From positions 1 to 7,711 of the forward strand of contig CATOLW010000050.1 in NCBI GenBank assembly GCA_951800935.1: DNA of 7,711 nt, in the 5' to 3' direction. This document shows positions 1 to 6,789 of the stretch, piece after piece. Both the position numbers and the translations under genes were made by a program. Under the pieces are notes generated by a model. The model did not search any database. It worked only from the letters and a program-made list of their open reading frames with translations, and was not told the origin of the DNA. This stretch comes from an uncultured Clostridium sp. Its GTDB lineage: Bacteria; Bacillota_A; Clostridia; TANB77; CAG-508. The first letter of the stretch is position 1. Every line of letters starts with the position of its first letter.

Positions 1-1334
1 TTACTTTTTCTCCTCCTGATAATACTTTTGCTTCTTTTAAAGCTTCATCTCCTGAAAATAACATTCTTCCTAAAAAGCTTCTTACATAAGTTTCGTCTGG
101 GTCTTTTGAATATTTTCTAAGCCACTCGGTTACATTTTCATCTGTTCCGAAATAAGTAGTTGTTGTCTTTTGGGAAATAGTTCTGGCTTATGGTAGTTCC
201 CCATACTAATTCTCCTTCGTCTGGCTCTAATTCTCCTGCAATAATTTGAAATAATACGGTTTTTGCGATTTCATTATCTGCTAAAAAAGCAATTTTATCT
301 CCTTGCTTTACATCAAAGGATAGGTTGTCTAATATTTTTACTCCTTCTATGGTTTTAGATATATTTTTCACTTGTAAAATTTCTTTTCCTGGTTCTCTGT
401 CTGGCTTAAAGTCTACATAGGGATATTTTCTATTTGATGGTTTAATTTCATCTAATTCTATTTTTTCTAATGTTTTCTTTCTTGATGTAGCTTGTTTCGA
501 TTTAGAAGCATTTGCACTAAATCTTGCGATGAAATCTTGTAGTTCTTTGATTTTTTCTTCTTTTTTCTTATTTTGTTCTCTTGCTTGTTTTAACGCTAAT
601 TGACTTGATTCATACCAGAAGTCATAATTTCCTGGATAAACTTTGATTTTTCCAAAGTCTACATCTGCTATATGGGTACATACTTTGTTTAAAAAATATC
701 TGTCATGTGATACAACAATTACGGTATTTTCAAAGTCCATTAAAAATTCCTGTAACCAGTTGATACTTTTTAAGTCTAAGTCGTTGGTAGGCTCGTCTAA
801 TAATAAGACATCTGGATTGCCAAATAAGCTTTGGGCTAGTAATACTTTTACTTTGTCTTTAGCTTCTATTTCTTTCATTAATTTATAATGATTTTCTGGT
901 ATAATTCCTAAATCATTTAATAAGATGGCTGCATCTGATTCTGCATTCCAACCATCTAGTTCAGCAAATCTTTCTTCTAATTTAGCTGCTTTCATGCCAT
1001 CTTCTTCTGAAAAGTCTGGCTTACTATAAATGGCATCTTTTTCTTTCATGATGTCATATAGTTCTTTATTTCCCATGATAACCGTATCCATAACAGAGTT
1101 TTCTTCATAGGCAAAGTGATCTTGTTTCAATACCGATATTCTTTCTCCCTTATCTAAGCTGACATCTCCTTTGCTTGGTTCAATTTCTCCTGATAGTACT
1201 TTTAAAAAGGTAGATTTTCCTGCTCCATTGGCTCCAATGATTCCATAGCAGTTTCCTTTTCCAAATCTTATATTTACTTCTTCAAATAGTATTCTTTTTC
1301 CGAATCTTACGGTTACGTTGTTTGTACTTAGCAT
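1..1334 (-). pseudogene. ABC-F family ATPase, YkpA/YbiT type; frameshifted near 160 and cut by the window edge
   Basis: Soluble protein with tandem ATP-binding domains. ABC-F proteins act on ribosomes rather than as transporters; the role of the YkpA/YbiT branch is poorly defined. Seen, counting from the ATG at 1334: Walker A GANGAGKST at 34-42, a degenerate first signature (MKEIEAKDKVKV), Walker B with DEPTNDLD around 180-187, the SHDR switch with H210, then a charged linker with SANASKSKQATSRKK. The second Walker A is degenerate (ADNEIAKTV), as I recall for YkpA relatives. The frame stops at 138-140, but the next frame from about 160 to 1 continues the family sequence (YFGTDENVTEWLRKY, FLGRMLFSG, signature LSGGEKV). 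This fits one extra base around 160-164. I chose the start at 1334 because AAAGG lies 9 bases before it; the ATG at 1343 directly abuts AAAGG, which is too close. Whether this is a true pseudogene or a sequence error cannot be decided here. Confidence 0.9.
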
Positions 1335-1394
1335 TTTATTCATCCTTTCGCTTTTTTCATTCTAGGGAAATGCCCTATCGCATTTGACTTTGTT

Positions 1395-1423
1395 ATTATA
1401 CACTATTCTTTCGTTGTTTTCAA
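1395..1423 (-). promoter_or_regulatory. Promoter of the ABC-F gene
   Basis: On the minus strand a -35 TTGAAA (1418-1423) and a perfect -10 TATAAT (1395-1400) are separated by 17 bases. This places the transcript start near 1388 and gives a leader of about 50 bases. The leader contains a small dyad, TAGGG at 1363-1367 and CCCTA at 1373-1377, too weak to call an attenuator. Function is inferred from spacing and match to the sigma-A consensus. Confidence 0.75.
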
Positions 1424-1493
1424 GTAAAAATAATAAGACAGAAAACCTTTTAAAAGTTTCTATCTCACTATTTTATTTTTCTAAAATTTTATT

Positions 1494-1508
1494 AATTTCT
1501 CAGAAATT
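1494..1508. other. Isolated 7-bp palindrome in the ABC-F/DUF378 intergenic region
   Basis: AATTTCT and AGAAATT flank a single C. The site lies in the AT-rich stretch between the ABC-F promoter and the hairpins downstream of DUF378. It does not match an operator I can name, and no promoter overlaps it convincingly. The rest of 1424-1535 shows only A/T runs and no reading frame I would support. Confidence 0.25.
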
Positions 1509-1530
1509 ATGTTGATAATTATATACTTTA

Positions 1531-1585
1531 TAAAATAAAAACTCCATACCCAACACTTTTATAGCACTAAAGTCTTTGGTATGGA
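1531..1585 (-). terminator. Distal hairpin with T-rich tail downstream of DUF378
   Basis: Eight bases TCCATACC (1543-1550) pair perfectly with GGTATGGA (1578-1585). Inside, ACTTT (1555-1559) pairs with AAAGT (1569-1573) across a 4x4 internal loop. Read on the minus strand, the hairpin is followed at once by GTTTTTATTTTAT, a typical Rho-independent tail. It would end minus-strand transcripts coming from DUF378 before they reach the ABC-F promoter. On the plus strand there is no T run, so it looks one-directional. Confidence 0.65.
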
Positions 1586-1598
1586 TGGCTAAGACAAA

Positions 1599-1653
1599 CC
1601 TGTCCCTAAACACGACAAAAAGGGGGCAGTGGTGCCTGTCCCAGTTTAGTCCC
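1599..1653. repeat. GTCCC-rich short repeats after DUF378
   Basis: The octamer CCTGTCCC occurs at 1599-1606 and again at 1635-1642, with a further TAGTCCC at 1647-1653. CTAAAC (1606-1611) and GTTTAG (1644-1649) form an outer inverted pair around the second copy. G/C content here is well above the surrounding A/T-rich DNA. The look resembles short dispersed intergenic repeats of Bacillota, but this is inference: no second full copy is present in the window. Confidence 0.45.
1617..1642 (-). terminator. Proximal terminator-like hairpin after DUF378
   Basis: On the minus strand GGCA pairs with TGCC around a 4-base loop (1625-1636). The stem is extended by GGG and CCC across a 3-base bulge (to 1622-1642) and is followed by TTTTT (1617-1621). 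It begins about 20 bases after the DUF378 stop codon, the normal place for an intrinsic terminator. It overlaps the GTCCC repeats, so it could be part of a repeat rather than a dedicated terminator. Confidence 0.5.
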
Positions 1654-1663
1654 AAAATTAAAA

Positions 1664-1852
1664 TTAATCATCAAATAGTAATTTAATTCCCCAAATTCCA
1701 GATACACCAACTAATCCATAAATAATTCTGGAAAGTATGGTCATGTCTCCAAAAATGGCTGCTACTAAATTAAAATTAAAAATCCCAATTAATCCCCAAT
1801 TAATAGCACCAATAACAATCAATATTAAAGCAATTTTGTCAATTACCTTCAT
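1664..1852 (-). CDS. DUF378 (YuzA-like) small membrane protein
   Basis: A complete 62-residue protein of unknown function. It has two hydrophobic segments, roughly residues 7-27 and 39-59, which should span the membrane twice, and short charged ends (MKVIDK and LLFDD). The stretch IGAINWGLIGIFNFNLV matches the hallmark of the DUF378 family, whose members are usually 60-80 residues, so this is full length. A perfect AGGAGG lies 8 bases before the ATG. The gene is transcribed alone, divergent from the CapA-like gene, with two hairpins downstream. A weak promoter (TTTCAC, 17 bases, TAAAAA) can be drawn upstream but is not convincing. The family assignment is firm; no biochemical role is known to me. 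Confidence 0.88.
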   Translation of the reverse strand: MKVIDKIALILIVIGAINWGLIGIFNFNLVAAIFGDMTILSRIIYGLVGVSGIWGIKLLFDD

Positions 1853-1928
1853 CTTTTTTTCCTCCTTTTATTTTACTGTTAAAAATCTATTTTTATTAGT
1901 ATGTATTTTTTAGTGAAATTTATGCATT

Positions 1929-1958
1929 TTGTTGAATTTTTTTATTTTTTGTGATAAT
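1929..1958 (+). promoter_or_regulatory. Possible promoter of the CapA-like gene
   Basis: TTGTTG (1929-1934) and GATAAT (1953-1958) are separated by 18 bases, each close to the sigma-A consensus. An alternative -35, TTGAAT at 1932-1937, would give a short 15-base spacer. A start near 1965 would place the GTCCC-rich repeats of 1972-2028 in the mRNA leader. The region is so A/T-rich that chance matches are likely. Confidence 0.4.
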
Positions 1959-1971
1959 TTGTACTTAATAA

Positions 1972-2028
1972 AAGGAGTGTCCCTCAACCCTAAAACAGGG
2001 ATTTTAAGGAACGTCCCCAAATCCCTTT
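1972..2028 (+). repeat. Tandem GTCCC repeat with two competing hairpins in the CapA-like leader
   Basis: Two related units begin AAGGAGTGTCCC at 1972 and AAGGAACGTCCCC at 2006, 34 bases apart, and each goes on to a CCCT. Two hairpins are possible. CCCT (1988-1991) can pair with AGGG (1997-2000), or AGGGATTT (1997-2004) can pair perfectly with AAATCCCT (2019-2026). They share AGGG and so exclude each other. The second ends 3 bases before the AGAAAGGA ribosome-binding site at 2030-2037. A regulatory role is speculative; a degenerate dispersed repeat is equally possible. Confidence 0.45.
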
Positions 2029-2045
2029 TAGAAAGGATTTTTTGT

Positions 2046-3356
2046 ATGAGAAGAAATAAAAGAGGTTATCGAAAAAATAAAGCAATTGAAATGGCTCGTT
2101 TTGATAAAAAATTTGTTAAATATTTATCTTTTTCTATTATTGCTCTTTTTGCTATTTTTTTATGTGTTGCTGTTTTTTATCAAATTAGTAAAGTGATAAA
2201 AAACAAGAAATTTTTGGCAGAAATGGATAAAATAATAGAACAAGAGGCTCATAATTTAGCTTCTTTGGAAGAAAATAGTTCCCAAGAAGAAGAAAAGGAA
2301 ACTGATACTACTATAACCTTAACAGCTATTGGCGATATTATGTGTCATAATACGCAATATTTTGATGCTTACCGAAAAGAAACAGATGATTATGATTTTT
2401 CTTATGTTTTTGAAGATATTAATCGTTCTCTAAAGTCTTCTGATCTTACCATTGGTAGTTTAGAAACCAATTTTGCCGGCAAAGAACGTGGATTTAGTAA
2501 TTATCCAACCTTCAATTCACCTGATGAATTAGCTTATAATTTAAAGGACCTTGGTGTTGACATCTTATCTACTGCGGGAAATCATTGTTTAGATATGGGA
2601 TTTGATGGTCTTTCTAGAACGATAGACGTTTTAAATAATGCAGATATATCTCACTTAGGAACTTATCAAACACAAAAAGATAGAGATACTATTTTATTTA
2701 AATATGTAAAAGGCATTAAAGTTGCTTTTGTTAATTACACTTACGGAACCAATGGTATTCCAGTTCCTTTAGATAAAAGTTTTTGTGTCAATTTAATTGA
2801 TAAAGATCTAATAAAAAAAGATATTGAAAATGCTAAAGAGCAAGATGCTGATTTGATTGTTGCTTGTATGCATTGGGGCACAGAATATCGAACTACTGCT
2901 GATTCTAGTCAAGAAGAATTAGCCAATTTTCTTTTTCAAAATGGAGTTGATATTATTTTAGGAAATCATCCTCATGTATTAGAACCAATGGAAAAAAGAA
3001 CTGTTATTTTAGAAGATGGTACCAAAAAAGATGGTTTTGTTATTTATGCTTTGGGAAATTTTATTTGTGACCAAAATGCTGAAAATACCAGAAATTCCAT
3101 TATTTTAAACTTAAAAATAACCAAACATGTAGAAGGTACTATCACTATTGACCATGCTAATTATACTCCTTTATATATGGATAAGAAATCAACTTCTGAA
3201 CTTAAAAAAATGAAATTATTATCTATTGAAAAAACAATGTATGATTATGAAATGGCTCTTCATAATGGAACAGAACCTCCTATTTCAGATTCTTTCTATC
3301 AGACTCTGCAAATACAATTAGATAAAATACAAAAAATTGTTGGACCAGAATTTTAA
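2046..3356 (+). CDS. CapA-like membrane-anchored metallophosphatase (PGA_cap family)
   Basis: A 436-residue protein of the CapA/YwtB type, named for poly-gamma-glutamate capsule synthesis; the fold is that of calcineurin-like metallophosphatases. Seen: a basic N-terminus, one membrane anchor around 24-46, an acidic linker, then the domain from about 89. Family motifs in order are GDIMCHN (96-102), SLETNF (138-143), AGNHCLDMG (177-185), HWGTEY (276-281), GNHPHVLEP (306-314) and YALGNF (334-339); their Asp, Asn and His residues would form the metal site outside the membrane. No capB, capC or other capsule genes are adjacent, so the substrate is unknown and a capsule role is not supported by context. 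The start at 2046 is set by AGAAAGGA 8 bases upstream. A longer in-frame reading from a TTG at 1929 would translate the leader repeats and has no ribosome-binding site. Confidence 0.88.
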   Translation: MRRNKRGYRKNKAIEMARFDKKFVKYLSFSIIALFAIFLCVAVFYQISKVIKNKKFLAEMDKIIEQEAHNLASLEENSSQEEEKETDTTITLTAIGDIMCHNTQYFDAYRKETDDYDFSYVFEDINRSLKSSDLTIGSLETNFAGKERGFSNYPTFNSPDELAYNLKDLGVDILSTAGNHCLDMGFDGLSRTIDVLNNADISHLGTYQTQKDRDTILFKYVKGIKVAFVNYTYGTNGIPVPLDKSFCVNLIDKDLIKKDIENAKEQDADLIVACMHWGTEYRTTADSSQEELANFLFQNGVDIILGNHPHVLEPMEKRTVILEDGTKKDGFVIYALGNFICDQNAENTRNSIILNLKITKHVEGTITIDHANYTPLYMDKKSTSELKKMKLLSIEKTMYDYEMALHNGTEPPISDSFYQTLQIQLDKIQKIVGPEF

Positions 3357-3369
3357 TTCTAGTCCAACA
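3338..3369. terminator. Bidirectional terminator shared by the CapA-like gene and corA
   Basis: A 15-base arm (3338-3352) faces its complement (3355-3369) across a TT loop with a single mismatch. An A run precedes it (3331-3336) and a T run follows it (3374-3379), so it works in both directions. The stop codons of both converging genes, 3354-3356 and 3359-3361, lie inside the hairpin. Confidence 0.9.
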
Positions 3370-4315
3370 TATCTTTTTTCTTTAGCCAATATGTTACTAG
3401 TAATGTTAACATTACCGATATTAGTATCATTGCAAAAAATCCATAAGGGCTGTTTTGAAGTGGTAATCCTACATTCATTCCCCAAAAGCTAGAAATCATC
3501 GTTGGTACTGCAAGTACAATCGTAATTGAGGTTAAAAATTTCATAACTCCATTTAAATTATTTGATATAATAGAAGCATAAGCATCCATGGTTCCTGTTA
3601 AGATGTCTCTATATATTTGTGCCATTTCAATTGCTTGTCTATTTTCTGTAATAGCATCTTCTAATATTTCTTCATCATCTTCATATAATTTTATAATTTT
3701 TCCTCTTAATGTCTTTTCCATGACAAGTTCGTTTGATTTTAAAGAAGTAGTAAAATATACCAATCCTTTTTCTAAACTTAATAATTTTAAAAGTTCTTTA
3801 TTTTTCATAGAATTTTTTAAGATATATTCTGCAATTTCTGTTTCTTTGTTAATTTGTTTTAGATAACTTAAATAATAAGAAGAGTTTAAGTACAAGATTT
3901 GAAAAATAAATCTTGTTTTTTTATAAGTTTGAAAATTTTTTATCTTTTTCTTTTCAAAATCTTCAATTATTTTATTTTTCTTTAAAGATACAGTTACAAA
4001 AAAGTCATCTCTTACTACTATCATTCCTAACGGCATAGTGGTATAGATATCGTTGTCTTCGCTTTTTTCAATGATAGGAACATCTACAATAAAAAGCGTT
4101 GTGTTGTCATCATCTTCTTGATCTATTCTTGCTTTTTCTTCATAGTCTAAAGCATATCGAATAAAATCTTCTTCTATGTTTATGTTTTCACAAACTTTCT
4201 TAATTTCGTTTTCCGACGGGTTTACTAAATTAATCCATGCTCCTTTTTTGAATTCTTTAATTTCTTCAATTTTATTGGTTTTTACATCTGTGTTATAAAT
4301 TTTTAGCAAATCCAT
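3359..4315 (-). CDS. CorA-family divalent metal ion channel
   Basis: A 318-residue inner-membrane protein of the CorA Mg2+/Co2+ channel family; CorA proteins are homopentamers with a large cytoplasmic domain. Seen: a soluble N-terminal part up to about 255, rich in helices and acidic residues (QEDDDN at 66-71, YEDDEEILED at 211-220), then two membrane segments around 259-278 and 291-311. The GMN selectivity motif falls at 279-281 within FWGMNVGLP, and a basic KKKDMLD tail follows. Length and order are normal for the family. The start at 4315 is preceded by GAAGGGG at a short distance. A longer TTG reading to 4378 would begin inside the -35 box. It may carry Mg2+, Co2+, Ni2+ or Zn2+; the sequence does not settle this. 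No M-box-like leader is visible. Confidence 0.92.
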   Translation of the reverse strand: MDLLKIYNTDVKTNKIEEIKEFKKGAWINLVNPSENEIKKVCENINIEEDFIRYALDYEEKARIDQEDDDNTTLFIVDVPIIEKSEDNDIYTTMPLGMIVVRDDFFVTVSLKKNKIIEDFEKKKIKNFQTYKKTRFIFQILYLNSSYYLSYLKQINKETEIAEYILKNSMKNKELLKLLSLEKGLVYFTTSLKSNELVMEKTLRGKIIKLYEDDEEILEDAITENRQAIEMAQIYRDILTGTMDAYASIISNNLNGVMKFLTSITIVLAVPTMISSFWGMNVGLPLQNSPYGFFAMILISVMLTLLVTYWLKKKDMLD

Positions 4316-4349
4316 CACCCCTTCTTTTATTTTCACTTCCAACATTATT

Positions 4350-4378
4350 ATTTTAGCCCTTTTGCTTACTTTTGTCAA
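4350..4378 (-). promoter_or_regulatory. Promoter of corA
   Basis: On the minus strand a perfect -35 TTGACA (4373-4378) is followed after 17 bases by TAAAAT (4350-4355). Transcription would start near 4343, about 28 bases before the ATG at 4315. This rules out translation from the upstream TTG at 4378. The promoter diverges from that of cadC with about 64 A/T-rich bases between the two -35 boxes, in which I see no further site. Confidence 0.8.
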
Positions 4379-4442
4379 TCATTTTTAAAAATTTACATAA
4401 TTTAAATATTGGTATTTCTTTTATCTTTTTTTACAAAAGCTA

Positions 4443-4472
4443 TTGACAATTGAATCAATACTCAACTATAAT
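4443..4472 (+). promoter_or_regulatory. Promoter of the cadC-cadA operon
   Basis: Perfect TTGACA (4443-4448) and perfect TATAAT (4467-4472) are separated by 18 bases. The boxes would drive strong transcription from about 4479 unless repressed. The dyad operator described separately covers the spacer and the region just after the start point, so repression by CadC is the obvious control. Confidence 0.85.
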
Positions 4473-4500
4473 AGAATTACAGTTGAGTATTAATTCAATT
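4448..4500. promoter_or_regulatory. ArsR/CadC operator: 20-bp inverted repeat around the -10 box
   Basis: Two 20-base arms, 4448-4467 and 4481-4500, are inverted copies of each other with one mismatch, separated by 13 bases that hold most of the -10 box. Each arm also contains a smaller TTGA-N8-TCAA element (4451-4466 and 4483-4498), the A/T-rich spaced dyad typical of ArsR/SmtB operators. One site sits between -35 and -10, the other just after the start point. Binding by CadC is inferred from position and family. Confidence 0.75.
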
Positions 4501-4542
4501 ATTATATGCATAGAATAAAATAAAAGAAAGGAGTTTATTATT

Positions 4543-4905
4543 ATGTCAAAAAATGAATTTATTTGTGATTGTAATATCATTCATGAAGATATTGTAAATC
4601 ATACTTTAAAAAATATGGCAGATGAAGATTTATTCAATAAATTAGCTGAATTTTTTAAAATATTAGGCGATACCACTCGAGCCAAAATTCTTTTTGCTTT
4701 AGACCAAAATGAGATGTGTGTCTGTGATATTACTAATGTCTTAAGTATGAGTAAATCTTCTATTTCTCATCAATTAGGAACTCTTCGAAGAAGTGGAATT
4801 GTAAAGTGTAAAAAATTAGGAAAAGAAGTTTATTATATGCTAGATGATGACCATGTAAAACAACTATTTGAAGTTGGAATCGAGCATATTGAACATAAAA
4901 AATAA
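4543..4905 (+). CDS. cadC: CadC-type ArsR/SmtB metal-sensing repressor
   Basis: A 120-residue winged-helix repressor that should leave its operator when it binds Cd2+, Pb2+ or Zn2+. Seen: an N-terminal CDC (C8, C10) and CVCDI (C59, C61), which correspond to the Cys cluster of the alpha3N site of Staphylococcus CadC; the recognition helix region SKSSISHQLGTLRRSGIV (70-87); and, in the last helix, D102, H104, H115 and H118, the classic D-x-H-x10-H-x2-H/E alpha5 zinc site. Having both sites complete is like CadC rather than SmtB or CzrA. AAAGGAG lies 9 bases before the ATG. cadA follows 17 bases after the stop, so the two form one operon under the dyad-covered promoter, and the repressor probably controls itself. 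Which metal is the real inducer cannot be read from sequence. Confidence 0.92.
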   Translation: MSKNEFICDCNIIHEDIVNHTLKNMADEDLFNKLAEFFKILGDTTRAKILFALDQNEMCVCDITNVLSMSKSSISHQLGTLRRSGIVKCKKLGKEVYYMLDDDHVKQLFEVGIEHIEHKK

Positions 4906-4922
4906 GAAAGAAGGAACAAAAA

Positions 4923-6765
4923 ATGAAAAAAGATATTACTAAAATATTAATTGCTTTGCTATTATTTATCCTTTCGCTTTTAATCTCTTTTGAAAATATA
5001 TGGATTAATCGCATTCTCTATATCTCTAGTTATTTAATTGTGGGAGTAGAAATTGTTTGGAAAGCTATTCGAAATATTTTAAAAGGGGAAGTTTTTGATG
5101 AACATTTTTTAATGGCTGTTGCCACTTTAGGCGCTTTTGCAATTGGCGAATTTCCAGAAGCTGTAGCTGTTATGCTATTTTATCAAATAGGAGAATGTTT
5201 CCAAGACTATGCTGTTGATAAATCTAAAAAATCCATTGCTACCCTAATGAATATCCGTCCAGATTTTGCTAATTTAAAAATTAAGGATTCTCTTCAAAAA
5301 GTTTCCCCAGATAAAGTAAAAATTGGGGATATCATTGTTGTAAAACCAGGTGAAAAGATACCTTTAGATGGAAAAATTATAGATGGTGTTTCTCGGATTA
5401 GATACTTCTAGCTTAACAGGAGAAACTTTACCAAAAGAAGTTACAATAGGAGATGAAGTTTTAAGCGGTTGTATTAATCAAAATGGTTTATTGACAATAG
5501 AAGTAACAAAAGAATTTGGGGAATCTACTGTTAGTAAAATATTAGATTTAGTAGAAAACGCAAGTAATAAAAAATCTAAATCTGAAAACTTTATTCATAA
5601 ATTTGCTAAAATTTATACTCCTGTTGTTGTTCTTATTGCCATTATGTTAGCTTTTATTCCACCTATCTTTTTAGGTTTTGCAAGCTTTACGACTTGGATT
5701 TATCGAGCTTTGTCTTTCTTAGTCGTTTCTTGCCCTTGTGCTTTAGTTATTTCCATTCCTTTAAGCTTTTTTGGTGGAATTGGTGGTGCTTCTAAAATTG
5801 GAATTTTAGTAAAAGGAAGCAATTATTTAGAAGCTTTAGCCAATGTCGAAACCGTAGTTTTTGATAAAACAGGAACTTTAACAGAAGGAATTTTTGAAGT
5901 ACAAAAAATAGAAACTTTCGGACTTTCTCAAGAAGATTTGTTAAAATTAGCAAGCCATGCTGAAAGTTATTCTAATCATCCCATCTCTCTTTCTTTGCAA
6001 AAAACTTATGGAAAAGAAATCGACTCTACTTTAATTTCTGAAACAAAAGAATTAGCTGGTCTAGGTATTTTTGCAAAAGTAGAAGAAAAAAATGTATTGG
6101 TTGGAAATAGTAAATTAATGGAACAAAAGCAAATTTCTTATACCAAATGTAGTGAAGTTGGAACCATTTTATATATTGCAATAGATGGAAAATTTGCTGG
6201 TTATATTGTAATTTCTGATAAAATAAAAAAAGATGCTAAAGTAACAATTCAAAATTTGAAAAACTATATCAAAAAGACTGTCATGTTAACAGGAGATAAA
6301 AAAGAAGTAGCTAAAAAAGTAGCTAAAGAACTAGCTATTGATACGGTTTATTCCGAATTATTGCCAACTAAAAAAGCAGAAAAATTAGAAGAAATTTTAA
6401 AAGAAAAAACGCCAAAAGCAAAAGTTGCCTTTGTTGGTGATGGTATTAATGATGCTCCTGTTTTGGCTTTAGCTGATGTTGGAATTGCTATGGGGGCTTT
6501 AGGCTCTGACAGTGCAATTGAAGCTGCTGATGTTGTTCTTATGACAGATGAACCTTCTAAAATCGTAAATGCCATTCAAATTGCTAAAAAGACAATTCGA
6601 ATTGTTAAGGAAAATATTATTTTTGCCATTGGTATAAAAATTGCTGTTTTAATTCTTAGTGCTTGTGGTGTATCTACTATGTGGGAGGCTGTTTTTGCTG
6701 ATGTTGGTGTTTCTGTTATTGCTGTTTTAAATGCTTTGCGTGCTTTAAAAGTAAAAGTCAAGTAG
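4923..6765 (+). pseudogene. cadA: P1B-type Zn2+/Cd2+/Pb2+ efflux ATPase (CadA/ZntA); frame broken at about 5394
   Basis: Membrane ATPase that exports Zn2+, Cd2+ or Pb2+. The reading stops at 5411 and resumes one frame over from about 5395; removing one base near 5394 gives a continuous 613-residue protein (GVSGLDTSSLTGET across the joint). Motifs on that numbering are TGE 165-167, CPC 270-272 in a membrane helix, phosphorylation motif DKTGTLT from D314, HP 352-353, GDGINDAP 505-512, K572 and D593 (in VFADVGVSV) in the last two helices. The K and D with CPC mark the Zn/Cd group. It starts directly with membrane segments, so the usual N-terminal HMA domain is absent. AAGG lies 8 bases before the ATG, 17 bases after cadC. 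The second piece has an ATG at 5383 but no ribosome-binding site. As written neither piece can be an active pump; mutation or sequence error are both possible. Confidence 0.9.
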
Positions 6766-6786
6766 TTTGATTGCTACTTGCTTTTT
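6759..6786 (+). terminator. Terminator of the cadC-cadA operon
   Basis: CAAGTAG (6759-6765) pairs with CTACTTG (6774-6780) around an 8-base loop and is followed by CTTTTT (6781-6786). The cadA stop codon TAG forms the last bases of the left arm. The hairpin separates the cadmium/zinc operon from the copper operon, whose promoter begins 15 bases further on. Confidence 0.85.
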
Positions 6787-6789
6787 CAT

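Noticed and set aside
138..165. Programmed frameshift in the ABC-F gene
   Set aside because: No in-frame slippery heptamer or internal ribosome-binding site precedes the shift, and the family is not known to me to use recoding.
1929..2045. Longer CapA-like reading from a TTG at 1929
   Set aside because: It has no ribosome-binding site and would translate the GTCCC repeats; AGAAAGGA fixes the start at 2046.
4316..4345. Magnesium riboswitch in the corA leader
   Set aside because: The leader predicted from the promoter is only about 28 bases, far too short for an M-box.
4316..4378. Longer CorA reading from a TTG at 4378
   Set aside because: The TTG overlaps the -35 box of the corA promoter, so it cannot be in the mRNA; GAAGGGG precedes the ATG at 4315.
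4760..5014. Minus-strand open frame across the end of cadC and start of cadA, and similar frames at 643-888, 3588-3866, 6348-6575 and 6576-6761
   Set aside because: All lie opposite well-supported genes, lack ribosome-binding sites and resemble no known protein.
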